DNA of 33,737 bases. Source: an uncultured Ruminococcus sp. (lineage in GTDB: Bacteria; Bacillota; Clostridia; Oscillospirales; Ruminococcaceae). The notes under the pieces are model-generated. The model ran no database searches and was not told the origin of the DNA. It saw only the letters and a list, made by a program, of their open reading frames with translations. A program made the position numbers and the translations under genes. Below are positions 15,314-23,509 of this stretch, piece by piece. Positions within the stretch are counted from its first letter, which is position 1. Each line of letters opens with the position of its first letter. Location of the stretch: contig NZ_CAMYUE010000022.1 in assembly GCF_947301925.1 (NCBI RefSeq), positions 1-33,737 on the forward strand, in the 5' to 3' direction.

Positions 15314-16330
15314 TCAGCGGCTCAATTCATCCATTGAAAGTGTGGCTACAGCGTTGAGGCTTTCGTCGGCGGTTATGCCTGCAAGCAGGTTGTAGCTTCC
15401 CTGACAGGCTATCATGGCGCCGTTGTCGCCGCAGAGCTTCTTCTCCGGCATATAGAACTCAAAGCCCCTTTTTGCACAGGCCTCCGACATGGCGGCGCGT
15501 ACTCCCGTATTGGCGGAAACTCCGCCTGCAAGGGCAACCTTCTTATAGCCCAGCGCCTCGGCGGCAAGCATGGTCTTGTCCGTGAGAATATCCGCGATAG
15601 TTCCCTGAAGGCTGGCCGCAAGATCGTTCCTGTTTATCTCCGTACCCTTCTGCTGTGCGTTGTGGAGCAGATTTATCACGTTGGTCTTCAGTCCCGAGAA
15701 GCTGAAATCGTACTCGTTCCCCGCAACTGTGGGGTGGGGCAGCTTGAACGCGCTCCTGTTGCCCTCCTTTGCGGCGTTGTCGATATGTACTCCACCGGGG
15801 TAGGGGAAGCCCATAGCTCTTGCGCACTTGTCGAAGCATTCGCCTGCGGCGTCATCGTGAGTTCTGCCCACCACGCGGAACTGCGTATAGCTCAGCACCT
15901 CGATGATGTGGCTGTGTCCGCCGCTTGCCACAAGGCAGAGATAAGGGGGCTCCAGCCCGGGGAAGGTCAGGTAATTTGTGGCGATGTGGCCTGCGATGTG
16001 GTGTACGGGTATGAGGGGCTTGCCGCAGGACATAGCCAGAGCCTTTGCAAAGCTGACTCCCACAAGGAGAGCGCCTATAAGTCCGGGGGCATAGGTCACG
16101 GCAATGCCGTCAAGGTCGGAGAGTCCCACCTGAGCCTCGTCGAGTGCCTGACGGACAACTCCCAGTATATTCTCGCAGTGGCGTCTTGAAGCTATCTCGG
16201 GCACTACTCCGCCGTATTTCTTATGCTCCTCTATCTGAGTGGATACCACCGACGAGAGTATGGTTCGGCAGTCCTTTACAACGCTTGCTGCGGTCTCGTC
16301 GCAGGAGCTTTCTATTCCTAATATAAGCAT
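15314..16330 (-). CDS. tsaD: tRNA N6-adenosine threonylcarbamoyltransferase TsaD
   Basis: TsaD transfers threonylcarbamoyl to A37 of ANN-decoding tRNAs, with TsaB and TsaE. The protein has 338 residues, a full-length member. Seen motifs: GIESSCDETAASVV at the start, the metal-binding HHIAGH (H111, H115), ASGGHSH, GECFDKCARAMGFPYPGG and the C-terminal ALAGGVSANTGVR and CGDNGAMIA. It begins 2 nt after the rimI stop, so translation is coupled. tsaB, often next to these two, is not in the window. Confidence 0.97.
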   Translation of the reverse strand: MLILGIESSCDETAASVVKDCRTILSSVVSTQIEEHKKYGGVVPEIASRRHCENILGVVRQALDEAQVGLSDLDGIAVTYAPGLIGALLVGVSFAKALAMSCGKPLIPVHHIAGHIATNYLTFPGLEPPYLCLVASGGHSHIIEVLSYTQFRVVGRTHDDAAGECFDKCARAMGFPYPGGVHIDNAAKEGNRSAFKLPHPTVAGNEYDFSFSGLKTNVINLLHNAQQKGTEINRNDLAASLQGTIADILTDKTMLAAEALGYKKVALAGGVSANTGVRAAMSEACAKRGFEFYMPEKKLCGDNGAMIACQGSYNLLAGITADESLNAVATLSMDELSR

Positions 16331-16332
16331 AC

Positions 16333-16800
16333 TTATCTTCCTTCTTTATTTCCGGTCAGATCACGGACCATTATATATGCGTCCTCAACGGGATCGCGGT
16401 AAAACCTTTTCCTTATGCCTGCCTGTGCGAAGCCGAAGCTTCTGTACAGCTCTATGGCGGCAGTGTTGGACTGCCTTACCTCAAGGGCGATGTTCTCCAC
16501 CTCGTGAGGCAGGGCTGCGAAAAAGGCTTTCATCAGCATTCCTGCCACGCCTTTTCTGCGGTATTCGGGAGCAGTACAAACAGTCAGTATCTCTCCCGTA
16601 TCGGCGGCAGTGAAGCCTGCTATCATGCCTGCGAGGGTGTCCCCGTCGTAGGCGGCAAGGATAATGCTCTCGGGGCGCTGCGCCTCCTGGCGGAAGGACT
16701 CCGCAGACCAGCCGTCGGCGCCGACGCAGAGCTTATCCAGAGCAGACAGCTCCTCATAGTTTAATTGAGAACTGAGAATCGAGAATTGAGAATTATTCAT
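16333..16800 (-). CDS. rimI: Ribosomal-protein-alanine N-acetyltransferase RimI
   Basis: The protein is a GNAT-fold acetyltransferase of 155 residues. EILTVCTAPEYRRKGVAGMLM contains the acetyl-CoA-binding R/Q-x-x-G-x-G/A motif, followed by ALEVRQSNTAAIELYRSFGF, characteristic of RimI. Known: RimI acetylates the N-terminus of ribosomal protein S18, and rimI sits beside tsaD in many Firmicutes. The start at 16800 has AAAGGA upstream. The first about 13 residues (MNNSQFSILSSQL) are encoded by a short AATTCTC-type repeat and are not part of the family fold, so the true N-terminus is uncertain. It is downstream of polA on the same strand. Confidence 0.92.
   Translation of the reverse strand: MNNSQFSILSSQLNYEELSALDKLCVGADGWSAESFRQEAQRPESIILAAYDGDTLAGMIAGFTAADTGEILTVCTAPEYRRKGVAGMLMKAFFAALPHEVENIALEVRQSNTAAIELYRSFGFAQAGIRKRFYRDPVEDAYIMVRDLTGNKEGR
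16763..16794. repeat. Short AATTGAGAA-type tandem repeat at the rimI start
   Basis: Degenerate units of about 9-11 nt (AATTGAGAACTG, AGAATCG, AGAATTGAGAATT) run through the first codons of rimI. Confidence 0.6.
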
Positions 16801-16822
16801 TATTTTTCCTTTGAAATGCGTG

Positions 16823-16855
16823 ATTTGCGGACGGCCTGCGGCCGTCCCTGCAAAT
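16823..16855. other. Hairpin between polA and rimI
   Basis: ATTTGC (16823-16828) plus GGACGGCC (16829-16836) pairs with GGCCGTCC (16840-16847) plus GCAAAT (16850-16855), with a 2-nt bulge. On the minus strand it lies 90 nt past the polA stop and ends 23 nt before the rimI start. There is no T-run, so it is more likely an RNA-processing or attenuating stem than a full terminator. Confidence 0.6.
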
Positions 16856-16944
16856 ATACCGTAAGCGATGTACAAGTAACGGTTTTTATAACAGTGAGCG
16901 CGTGAAACAAGCGACAACGTGGCAAGGGTGCAGCGTCACGCTGC

Positions 16945-19482
16945 TCAGCCTTTCGCGTCGTACCATGAGTGTCCCGTGTGGACTTCCACCGCAAGGGGGA
17001 CCCGCATATCGTACACGCCCTGCATCTCCTCTTTCAGGAGCTCCGCGCACTTATCCGCGCAGGAGATATCCGATTCGATGATGAGCTCGTCGTGTACCTG
17101 CAATATGAGCTTCGCGTCAAGCTTCTCGGCTTTCAGGCGATCGTATACGTTTATCATGGCTATCTTGATAAGGTCGGCAGCCGTTCCCTGCACGGGGGTA
17201 TTCATAGCTATGCGCTTTCCTGCCGCCTGCAACATCTTGTTTGACGATGAAAGCTCGGGTATACGGCGCTTTCTGCCGAACATGGTGGTGACATAGCCGT
17301 CCCTGAAGGCGTTGTTCACGGTGGTCTCCATGAACTCATTTACCTTGGGATACTTGGCAAGGTAGTCCGCGATGTATTTTTTTGCCTTTGCAACGGAAGT
17401 ACCGATGTCCTTTGCAAGGGAGAAGGCTCCGATACCGTAGATGATACCGAAGTTTACCGCCTTGGCGGCGCTTCTCATCTCGGGAGTCACCATGAACAGC
17501 GGCATATCGAAGACCTGAGCCGCAGTGGAGGTATGGATATCCTCCCCAGATGTGAAGGCCTCGGTCATATTTTCGTCACCGCAGAGATGAGCCATGACTC
17601 TCAGCTCGATCTGGCTGTAGTCGGCGTCGATAAGAGTTTTACCCTCGGCGGCGGTGAAGAACTTCCTCATCTGTGCGCCCAGCTCGGTGCGGACGGGGAT
17701 ATTCTGCATATTTGGCTCTGTTGAGCTGATACGTCCCGTTCTGGTCTCGGTCTGGCGGAACCATGTGTGTATACGGCCGTCGGGAGCTATCTTGTCCAGC
17801 AGGCCTGCCACATATGTGGAGTTCAGCTTTGTATACTGGCGGTATTTCAGTACGTTGTCAACTATGGGAGCATGATTGCGGAGCTCCTCAAGCACCTCCG
17901 CATTGGTGGAATAGCCGCTCTTGGTCTTTTTCTTTGCAGGCAGGCCCATTTCCTCGAACAGGACGGTGCCCAGCTGCTTGGGGGAGGAGATATTGAACTC
18001 ATGACCTGCCTCGTCGTAGATCATCTGCTGAGTTTCCTCTATCATCTCCGAGAGATACACGCCGAAGTCCTCCACGCCCTTGCGGTCTATGAGGACTCCC
18101 GTATCCTCCATGGAGGCAAGTACCTCAGTAAGTGGCAGCTCCACCTTTTCCAGAAGCTCTGTCATGCCCTCGGACTCTATCTCGGCGCGGAGCTTTTTCA
18201 TAAGCCCGCGGAGGGAAAGGAGCTCCGCAAGGTCGAAGTTCTCGCTGTAATAGTGGACGCCGTACTCTGCGCAGAGCTTGTCCACGGCGTAGTCTGAGGC
18301 GGAGGTATTGAGCAGATAGCCGCATATGGCAGCGTCGCCGCGGATATTTTTCAGCTGTCCGCCGCGGGCCATTGCCCAGCGGTAGTGAGCCTTTGCGTCA
18401 TCGGTGGATTTGTTGCAGTCCGAGGCGAAGAATGAGAGTATGAGCTGCTCGTCCTCGGTGGTGTATACCTTATCGCCGTTGCGGACAGACAGGCTTCCGT
18501 CGCGGAAAAGGTACTCGCAGTCCGTAAGTCCGCATATAATATCAGCGGTGAGGTCACATAGCTCCGCATTGATAACGGGAGCCTCCTCTTCCCTGGCTTC
18601 GGGGACTGAATTGGTACCTTCGGTAGCGCTTATGCCCAGCTTGTCAAGGAGCTTGAACATTTCCAGCTCGCTTAGCATGAGGCTGACCGCAGCCGTATCG
18701 GCAGTACCGATATTGTAGGAGCTCAGGTCGGTATCTATGGGAGCGTCGCGGACTATGGTGGCCAGCCACTTGCTCTCCTTTGCGGAGTCCGCGCCTGCTG
18801 CAAGCTTGGCCTTTACGCCCTTGGTAAGTCCCGACTCCTCGTACTTCTCATAGAGAGTCTCTATGCAGCCGTATTCCTTTATGAGTGCGGAGGCGGTCTT
18901 TTCGCCTATGCCTGCAACGCCGGGGATATTGTCGGAGCTGTCGCCCATGAGAGCCTTCAGGTCGATGAGCTTTATGGGCTCGAAGCCGTAGTCCTCCATG
19001 AAGCGGGCGGGAGTGTAGTATATGTTTTCCTTGTTGGTGGCAAGGACTACCGTTACCTTGTCATCAATGAGCTGAAGGCTGTCGCGGTCGCCTGTCAGCA
19101 CATAGCATTCATTGCCGCTGTCGGAGCAGAGCTTTGAAAGAGTGCCGAGGACGTCGTCGGCCTCATAGCCCTCACATTCCACTACCTTTACGCCCATGAG
19201 GCCGAGAAGCTTTTTCACTCTGGGCAGCTGCTCTGCCAGCTCGGGAGGCATACCCTTGCGGTTGGCCTTGTAATAGGACGCGGCCTTGTGGCGGAAGGTG
19301 GGAGTGCGCAGGTCGAAGGCCACGGCAACTGCGTCGGGGCGTATGTCGCCTACGTTGCGGAGATATATGTTCATGAAGCCGAATATGGCGTTGGTGAATT
19401 CACCCTTTTTGTTGGTCAGCAGCTTTATACCGTAGAATGCACGGTTGAGTATGCTGTTGCCGTCGATAGCAAGTAGTTTCAT
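16945..19482 (-). CDS. polA: DNA polymerase I
   Basis: The protein has 845 residues from the ATG at 19482 (AAAGGAG upstream on the minus strand); a longer frame adds 64 codons across the promoter and is not credible. The N-terminal about 290 residues are the 5'-3' flap exonuclease (LLAIDGNSILNRAFYG, CEGYEADDVLGTL, GDSSDNIPGVAGIGEKTA). The middle domain corresponds to the 3'-5' exonuclease but lacks its carboxylate motifs, as in many Gram-positive Pol I enzymes. The polymerase domain has motif A (DYSQIELRVMAHL), motif B (RSAAKAVNFGIIYG) and motif C (QVHDELIIE). It acts in Okazaki-fragment processing and repair. rimI and tsaD follow on the same strand. Confidence 0.97.
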   Translation of the reverse strand: MKLLAIDGNSILNRAFYGIKLLTNKKGEFTNAIFGFMNIYLRNVGDIRPDAVAVAFDLRTPTFRHKAASYYKANRKGMPPELAEQLPRVKKLLGLMGVKVVECEGYEADDVLGTLSKLCSDSGNECYVLTGDRDSLQLIDDKVTVVLATNKENIYYTPARFMEDYGFEPIKLIDLKALMGDSSDNIPGVAGIGEKTASALIKEYGCIETLYEKYEESGLTKGVKAKLAAGADSAKESKWLATIVRDAPIDTDLSSYNIGTADTAAVSLMLSELEMFKLLDKLGISATEGTNSVPEAREEEAPVINAELCDLTADIICGLTDCEYLFRDGSLSVRNGDKVYTTEDEQLILSFFASDCNKSTDDAKAHYRWAMARGGQLKNIRGDAAICGYLLNTSASDYAVDKLCAEYGVHYYSENFDLAELLSLRGLMKKLRAEIESEGMTELLEKVELPLTEVLASMEDTGVLIDRKGVEDFGVYLSEMIEETQQMIYDEAGHEFNISSPKQLGTVLFEEMGLPAKKKTKSGYSTNAEVLEELRNHAPIVDNVLKYRQYTKLNSTYVAGLLDKIAPDGRIHTWFRQTETRTGRISSTEPNMQNIPVRTELGAQMRKFFTAAEGKTLIDADYSQIELRVMAHLCGDENMTEAFTSGEDIHTSTAAQVFDMPLFMVTPEMRSAAKAVNFGIIYGIGAFSLAKDIGTSVAKAKKYIADYLAKYPKVNEFMETTVNNAFRDGYVTTMFGRKRRIPELSSSNKMLQAAGKRIAMNTPVQGTAADLIKIAMINVYDRLKAEKLDAKLILQVHDELIIESDISCADKCAELLKEEMQGVYDMRVPLAVEVHTGHSWYDAKG

Positions 19483-19560
19483 AGCAGGCTCCTTTTCTTG
19501 GCTTTTGAGCTTCGGCCTCAGCCTCATGGCATGAACAGGGACCGAAGGCAATACATATTT

Positions 19561-19589
19561 ATTATAACATATCATAGTGTATAATGCAA
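19561..19589 (-). promoter_or_regulatory. Promoter of polA
   Basis: On the minus strand: TTGCAT (19589-19584), 17-nt spacer, TATAAT (19566-19561), about 80 nt before the polA ATG. Confidence 0.8.
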
Positions 19590-19867
19590 CAGCCGCGGCG
19601 TTATCTTCATGTTTTGCAGTTGCGGACGCGAAAAGAGGAGCGGCGGTGAGCTGTTTATATGACATTTCCGGCAAAACAGCAAACCGGTGAATGAAAATAT
19701 ACGGGCAGACATTGACAAAAGAATAACAGAGTGCGTTTTTTTATATAACACGGCAACGGTGTGCCGCGCTTTTTCGCGTGAAAGAACGGCTTTACCGCAA
19801 GAAATGCATTGCTTTTCGGGTATATTGCTATTCCGAAAAAATACCGTCAAAATATGACCTGTGTCTA
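19590..19867. other. Gene-free stretch between the polA and pckA promoters
   Basis: About 280 nt with no credible ORF, no terminator and no recognised RNA. A TTGACA at 19711 has no matching -10 element at proper spacing. Confidence 0.6.
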
Positions 19868-19896
19868 TTGACTTATTGACAAAAAACAGATATAAT
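19868..19896 (+). promoter_or_regulatory. Promoter of pckA
   Basis: TTGACT (19868-19873), 17-nt spacer, TATAAT (19891-19896). A second TTGACA at 19876 lies inside the spacer and is too close to the -10 to be used with it. The leader is about 85 nt and ends in a strong TAGGAGG site. Confidence 0.85.
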
Positions 19897-19989
19897 AGTA
19901 TCAGAGGAACGTTTGGCTTTTGCCTGACATTCCGTTTTGCGGTGTGCTTTCCGCATATTTCATGATAAATTTTTAGGAGGTATTATACA

Positions 19990-21807
19990 ATGTCTTTGAC
20001 AAAGAACCCTAACGTATTAAAGTGGGTAGACGAGATGGTAGCTCTCTGTCAGCCTGATAAGGTAGTGTGGATCGACGGCTCCAAGGAGCAGATCGACGCT
20101 CTTATCGAGGAGGTTACTTCACTTCCCGATGACAGCTGGGACAAAATGTACAAGCTCAATCCCGAGAAGTACCCCAACTGCCTCTATCACAGAACACGCG
20201 CTAACGACGTTGCCCGTGTTGAGGACAGAACATTCATCTGCTCCAAGGAAAAGAAGGGTGCAGGTCCTACAAACAACTGGATGGCTCCCGATGAGATGAA
20301 GGCTCTCCTCACTCCTATGTACAACGGCGTTATGAAGGGCAGAACAATGTACGTTATCCCTTACTCAATGGGACCCATCGGTTCTCCTCTCGCTAAGGTA
20401 GGCGTTGAGGTAACAGACTCGATCTACGTTGTTCTCAATATGAATATAATGACAAGAATGGGCAAGCAGGCTTTCGAGAATCTCGGCGATACTTCCGACG
20501 ATTTCGTAAGAGGTCTCCACTCCAAGGCTGACGTTGATCCCGAGAAGAGATACATCGTTCAGTTCCCCGAGGAGAACACTATCTGGTCCATCAACTCTGC
20601 TTACGGCGGAAACGTTCTCCTCGGCAAGAAGTGCTTCGCTCTGCGTATCGCTTCCTTCCAGGGCAAGAACGAGGCATGGATGGCTGAGCATATGCTCATC
20701 CTCGGCGTTAAGAAGCCCGACGGCGATGTAAAGTACATCACTGCTGCATTCCCCTCTGCCTGCGGAAAGACCAACCTGGCTATGCTCATTCCTCCCGAGG
20801 GATACAAGAAGGACGGCTATGAGGTATTCACAGTAGGTGACGATATCGCTTGGATGAAGCCCGGCAAGGACGGCAGACTCTACGCTATCAACCCCGAGAA
20901 CGGCTTCTTCGGCGTTGCTCCCGGAACTAACGCTAAGTCCAACTACAACGCTCTTGCTTGTACAAAGAACGGCGCTATCTTCACAAACGTTGCTCTTGAC
21001 AACAGCGATAACACTGTATGGTGGGAGAAGCTCAACGAGAATCCTCCCAAGGACGCTACAGAGTGGACAGGTATCAAGTGCGACGGTGAGGCTTGGGTAG
21101 CCGAGGGCAAGAAGCTTGCTCACCCCAACTCAAGATTCACAGCTCCCGCTCAGAACTGCCCCTGCATCTCACCCGAGTTCAACAATCCCGAGGGCGTTCC
21201 GATCTCCGCTATCATCTTCGGCGGCAGACGTGCAACAACTGCTCCTCTGGTATATCAGTCATTCGACTGGACACACGGTACATACCTCGGATCTGCCGTA
21301 TCTTCTGAGACAACTGCTGCTGCAACAGGCGCAGTAGGCGTTCTCCGTCACGATCCTATGGCTATGAAGCCCTTCATCGGCTACAACGTAGGCGACTACT
21401 GGGCACACTGGCTCGAAATGGGCGCAAGACTCGGCAGCAAGGCTCCTAAGATCTTCAACGTTAACTGGTTCAGAACTGACGACGAGGGCAACTTCCTCTG
21501 GCCCGGTTTCGGCGACAACATGAGAGTTCTCGACTGGATCATCAAGAGAGTTGAGGGCGAAGTTGACGCTGTTGAGACTCCTATCGGATTCCTTCCCAAG
21601 GCTGAGGATATCAACCTCAAGGGCATCGAGGACGAGGTTCCCGCATCTGCACTCCAGAAGCTCCTCACTGTAGACAAGGAAGAGTGGAAGAAGGAGATCG
21701 CTGAGATGAGAAGATACTATGACGAGGACATCAAGGCTAAGGGCGGCAATATCCCCCAGGCACTCTACGATGAGCTCGACATGATCGAAGCAAATCTCAA
21801 CAAGTAA
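19990..21807 (+). CDS. pckA: Phosphoenolpyruvate carboxykinase, GTP type
   Basis: The enzyme interconverts oxaloacetate and PEP with GTP/GDP. In succinate-forming ruminococci it is expected to run in the carboxylating direction from PEP. The protein has 605 residues, full length for the GTP family. Seen motifs: the P-loop and reactive Cys in FPSACGKTNLAM (about 254-265), GDDIAWMKPGKDGRLYAINPENGFFGVAPGT, and FGGRRATTAPLVYQSFDW. The ATP-type family lacks this arrangement. Codon use is strongly restricted (many CTC, GTT, GAG, AAG codons), which with the near-consensus promoter and strong ribosome-binding site suggests high expression. It is a single-gene unit with its own terminator. Confidence 0.97.
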   Translation: MSLTKNPNVLKWVDEMVALCQPDKVVWIDGSKEQIDALIEEVTSLPDDSWDKMYKLNPEKYPNCLYHRTRANDVARVEDRTFICSKEKKGAGPTNNWMAPDEMKALLTPMYNGVMKGRTMYVIPYSMGPIGSPLAKVGVEVTDSIYVVLNMNIMTRMGKQAFENLGDTSDDFVRGLHSKADVDPEKRYIVQFPEENTIWSINSAYGGNVLLGKKCFALRIASFQGKNEAWMAEHMLILGVKKPDGDVKYITAAFPSACGKTNLAMLIPPEGYKKDGYEVFTVGDDIAWMKPGKDGRLYAINPENGFFGVAPGTNAKSNYNALACTKNGAIFTNVALDNSDNTVWWEKLNENPPKDATEWTGIKCDGEAWVAEGKKLAHPNSRFTAPAQNCPCISPEFNNPEGVPISAIIFGGRRATTAPLVYQSFDWTHGTYLGSAVSSETTAAATGAVGVLRHDPMAMKPFIGYNVGDYWAHWLEMGARLGSKAPKIFNVNWFRTDDEGNFLWPGFGDNMRVLDWIIKRVEGEVDAVETPIGFLPKAEDINLKGIEDEVPASALQKLLTVDKEEWKKEIAEMRRYYDEDIKAKGGNIPQALYDELDMIEANLNK

Positions 21808-21811
21808 TATC

Positions 21812-21841
21812 AAAAGGCGTGACTTGTGTCACGCCTTTTTT
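21812..21841 (+). terminator. Intrinsic terminator of pckA
   Basis: AAAAGGCGTGAC / GTCACGCCTTTT, 12-bp stem, TTGT loop, ending in a run of seven T. Confidence 0.95.
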
Positions 21842-21849
21842 ATCAGCAG

Positions 21850-21871
21850 GGGACGCCGCTCCCGGCGTCCC
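21850..21871. other. GGGACGCCG palindrome between pckA and the TM2 gene
   Basis: GGGACGCCG / CGGCGTCCC, 9-bp stem with a CTCC loop, without a T-run. Similar stems occur at 8781-8800 and within the repeat at 15118-15146. Confidence 0.6.
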
Positions 21872-21881
21872 GCAATATTTT

Positions 21882-21908
21882 AAAGCTCCCCGAGGGGAGC
21901 TTTGTGTT
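21882..21908. terminator. GGGGAGCTTT-type hairpin between convergent pckA and TM2 genes
   Basis: AAAGCTCCC / GGGAGCTTT with a CGAG loop. It is placed to end the minus-strand TM2 gene (TTTAAAATATT follows on that strand). The same hairpin recurs at 22719-22746. Confidence 0.6.
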
Positions 21909-21913
21909 AGCTG

Positions 21914-22381
21914 TTAAACGAGAATATTGCCATTTGCATCAGCGGTGTCGCAAAGTGCTATGATAAATTCAATAAGTGCAATTAACGAAGGGATCAATGT
22001 CCAACAAAACAATAAATAGAGAATACCTATACCGATTTTTCCGGCATAAAATTTATGAATGCCTATTCCGCCGAGGAAAATACATAGCAAACAGTATGCA
22101 GTCTTGTTTACAGGCTTTTGAGAGTTTGCATATCTTTGAGGTGGCGGTGACATATTTTGTGAATTATAGGGGGTTATATTTATAATGCTGGAAGGTGCTG
22201 AACGTTGGAGAGGCGGAGTTTCGGCTTTTGTGACAATGATCTTTTCTTCTGTTTCGTAAATCTCAACTTGGTCGCCGACTCTCGGATAATAGTTTACATC
22301 AGAAAGCTTGACTTCTTTCAAACCTCCGTTGTCTGTTCCAATTATAATTGAGGTATCGGTTATATTTAAGATTTTAGCCAT
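21914..22381 (-). CDS. TM2-domain membrane protein
   Basis: The protein has 155 residues from the ATG at 22381 (AAAGGG upstream on the minus strand). Residues 1-52 form a small beta-rich cytoplasmic part (GLKEVKLSDVNYYPRVGDQVEIYETEEKIIV), 53-88 a Pro/Ser/Asn-rich linker, and 89-145 a TM2 domain: KPVNKTAYCLLCIFLGGIGIHKFYAGKIG and a second helix LIPSLIALIEFI. Known: TM2 domains occur in many small bacterial membrane proteins with no established function. The gene is clearly richer in A and T than its neighbours. Its promoter shares an upstream element with the DUF4230 gene 1 kb away. Confidence 0.85.
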   Translation of the reverse strand: MAKILNITDTSIIIGTDNGGLKEVKLSDVNYYPRVGDQVEIYETEEKIIVTKAETPPLQRSAPSSIINITPYNSQNMSPPPQRYANSQKPVNKTAYCLLCIFLGGIGIHKFYAGKIGIGILYLLFCWTLIPSLIALIEFIIALCDTADANGNILV

Positions 22382-22415
22382 GTATTCCACCCTTTCAAAG
22401 CTTTACTTTATAGTC

Positions 22416-22444
22416 ATTATAACATAATTATATGATTAATGCAA
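22416..22444 (-). promoter_or_regulatory. Promoter of the TM2-domain gene
   Basis: On the minus strand: TTGCAT (22444-22439), 17-nt spacer, TATAAT (22421-22416), 35 nt before the ATG. Confidence 0.8.
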
Positions 22445-22470
22445 TAATAATACAATATAAAATTATTGCA
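22440..22470. promoter_or_regulatory. Perfect inverted repeat, candidate operator
   Basis: TGCAATAAT (22440-22448) and ATTATTGCA (22462-22470), 13-nt centre. It lies between the divergent TM2 and ribbon-helix-helix genes and overlaps the -35 box of the TM2 promoter. AT-rich sequence makes chance palindromes more likely. Confidence 0.45.
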
Positions 22471-22492
22471 AAATCATTGTATAAAATCACAA
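22440..22492 (-). promoter_or_regulatory. Shared upstream element, copy A (TM2 gene)
   Basis: This 53-nt stretch overlaps the -35 box and extends upstream of it. It aligns without gaps to 23505-23557 with 41 of 53 positions identical by eye. The most constant parts, on the minus strand, are TTGTGATTTTRTACAATG (distal) and TTATAYTGTATTATYATTG (proximal, running into the -35 box). Confidence 0.65.
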
Positions 22493-22529
22493 TAAAATAT
22501 TAGATAATGATTATAAGGAGCGTGAGAGT

Positions 22530-22712
22530 ATGTTTAAACTGCAAAAAGGCTATGAGGAATACGTTACCAAAACATTCAGACTTCCGAAGGAGTTTGTTGA
22601 CGAGCTCGAAAAGCTTGCGTTTGAAAATAATCTTTCGCTCAATCAGCTTGTTATACAATGTCTGAAATATTCTATCGACAACCTTGATACATCTTCCGAA
22701 GAAAAGAAATGA
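22530..22712 (+). CDS. Ribbon-helix-helix protein (Arc/CopG-like)
   Basis: The protein has 60 residues. TKTFRLPKEFVDELEKLAFENNLSLNQLVIQCLKYSI fits a ribbon-helix-helix fold: a short strand (TKTFRLP), helix A (KEFVDELEKLAFENN) and helix B after the SLNQLV turn. Known: such proteins are DNA-binding repressors or antitoxins, dimeric through the strand. The strong site ATAAGGAG precedes the ATG. No toxin gene is adjacent: downstream is a terminator and then the convergent DUF4230 gene; upstream is the divergent TM2 gene. Inferred: it may bind the inverted repeat at 22440-22470. No clear promoter was found for it. Confidence 0.8.
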   Translation: MFKLQKGYEEYVTKTFRLPKEFVDELEKLAFENNLSLNQLVIQCLKYSIDNLDTSSEEKK

Positions 22713-22718
22713 ACAAGA

Positions 22719-22746
22719 AAAGCTCCCCCAGGGGAGCTTTGTGTTT
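22719..22746. terminator. GGGGAGCTTT-type bidirectional terminator
   Basis: AAAGCTCCC / GGGAGCTTT with a CCAG loop. TGTGTTTT follows on the plus strand (end of the ribbon-helix-helix gene) and TTCTTGTTC on the minus strand (end of the DUF4230 gene). Confidence 0.75.
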
Positions 22747-23447
22747 TACTTGTAGATTATCTCATAGCTGCTGGTGGCGTCGGCTATCTTGAACAGGTCG
22801 TTGAGCACGTTCTTGGCGTTCTCTGTTACCGAGGGAAGGAACTCGCCGTCATTGCGGAGCTGATCCTCCTTCTCCTTCTTCAGCTTTGCCATGAGACTTG
22901 AATAGTCCTCCAGCTTGGTCTCGGTGAATATGGAGTTCTTGGCGTCATAGAACTTGAAGCTGTTCTCGTCCATTTCGTGGGACATGAATTTCGGCTCCGG
23001 AAGTGTTACCGTAATGGTCTTTGCGTCGTTGTCTATATCGTACTTTATCTGCGAAAGGTCGATACCTGCGCTGATTATGCCGCTGTAGGTGAATATCACC
23101 TTGTCCGTGGTCAGGGGCACCTTCTTGCCGAAGAGCTTCTTGCTGTTCTCGTAGACATCTGCGTCGGTGTATGTATACTTGGTGGAAACAAGGTCGCTTG
23201 CGGGAGTTATTATCTCCTCCAGAGTAACGGAGTCCACCGTTGCTTCTTCCTCTATGGGAGCGAAGGAGTGGTCGGGCTTGTAGAACTGTCTTGCGGCGAT
23301 AAAGCCGATGACAAGTGCGATGACTATGAAGCACAGCACCAGCATGGGATTGCCGCTGATGAGCTTCTTTGGATCAATGTTTATCTCTACGGTATTACTG
23401 CTGCTGCCGGTTTTCTTTTTTCTCGGTTTTTTTGCTGATGTACTCAT
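22746..23447 (-). CDS. DUF4230-family membrane-anchored protein
   Basis: The protein has 233 residues: a basic N-terminus (PRKKKTGSSSN), one transmembrane helix (about 34-53, NPMLVLCFIVIALVIGFIAAR) and an extracellular domain. The pattern LVSTKYTYTDADVYENSKKLFG, then VIFTYSGIISAGIDLSQIKYDIDNDAKTITVTLPEPKFMSHEMDENSFKFYD, is that of DUF4230, a family of unknown function common in gut bacteria. GGAGGT precedes the ATG. It converges with the ribbon-helix-helix gene. Its promoter has the second copy of the element found upstream of the TM2 gene, so the two may be co-regulated. Confidence 0.85.
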   Translation of the reverse strand: MSTSAKKPRKKKTGSSSNTVEINIDPKKLISGNPMLVLCFIVIALVIGFIAARQFYKPDHSFAPIEEEATVDSVTLEEIITPASDLVSTKYTYTDADVYENSKKLFGKKVPLTTDKVIFTYSGIISAGIDLSQIKYDIDNDAKTITVTLPEPKFMSHEMDENSFKFYDAKNSIFTETKLEDYSSLMAKLKKEKEDQLRNDGEFLPSVTENAKNVLNDLFKIADATSSYEIIYK

Positions 23448-23479
23448 CTGAATACCTCCGTCCGTGCTTATATATTCTA

Positions 23480-23509
23480 ATTATACCATAAAGCGACAGA
23501 GCTTTTCAA
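23480..23509 (-). promoter_or_regulatory. Promoter of the DUF4230 gene
   Basis: On the minus strand: TTGAAA (23509-23504), 18-nt spacer, TATAAT (23485-23480), about 33 nt before the ATG. Confidence 0.75.

Noticed and set aside
19711..19747. Second promoter upstream of pckA (TTGACA at 19711)
   Set aside because: No -10 box at 16-18 nt; the nearest TATAA-like sequence is more than 20 nt away.
22530..22712. Toxin-antitoxin pair based on the ribbon-helix-helix gene
   Set aside because: No toxin-like gene adjoins it in either direction; the neighbours are a TM2 protein and a DUF4230 protein.
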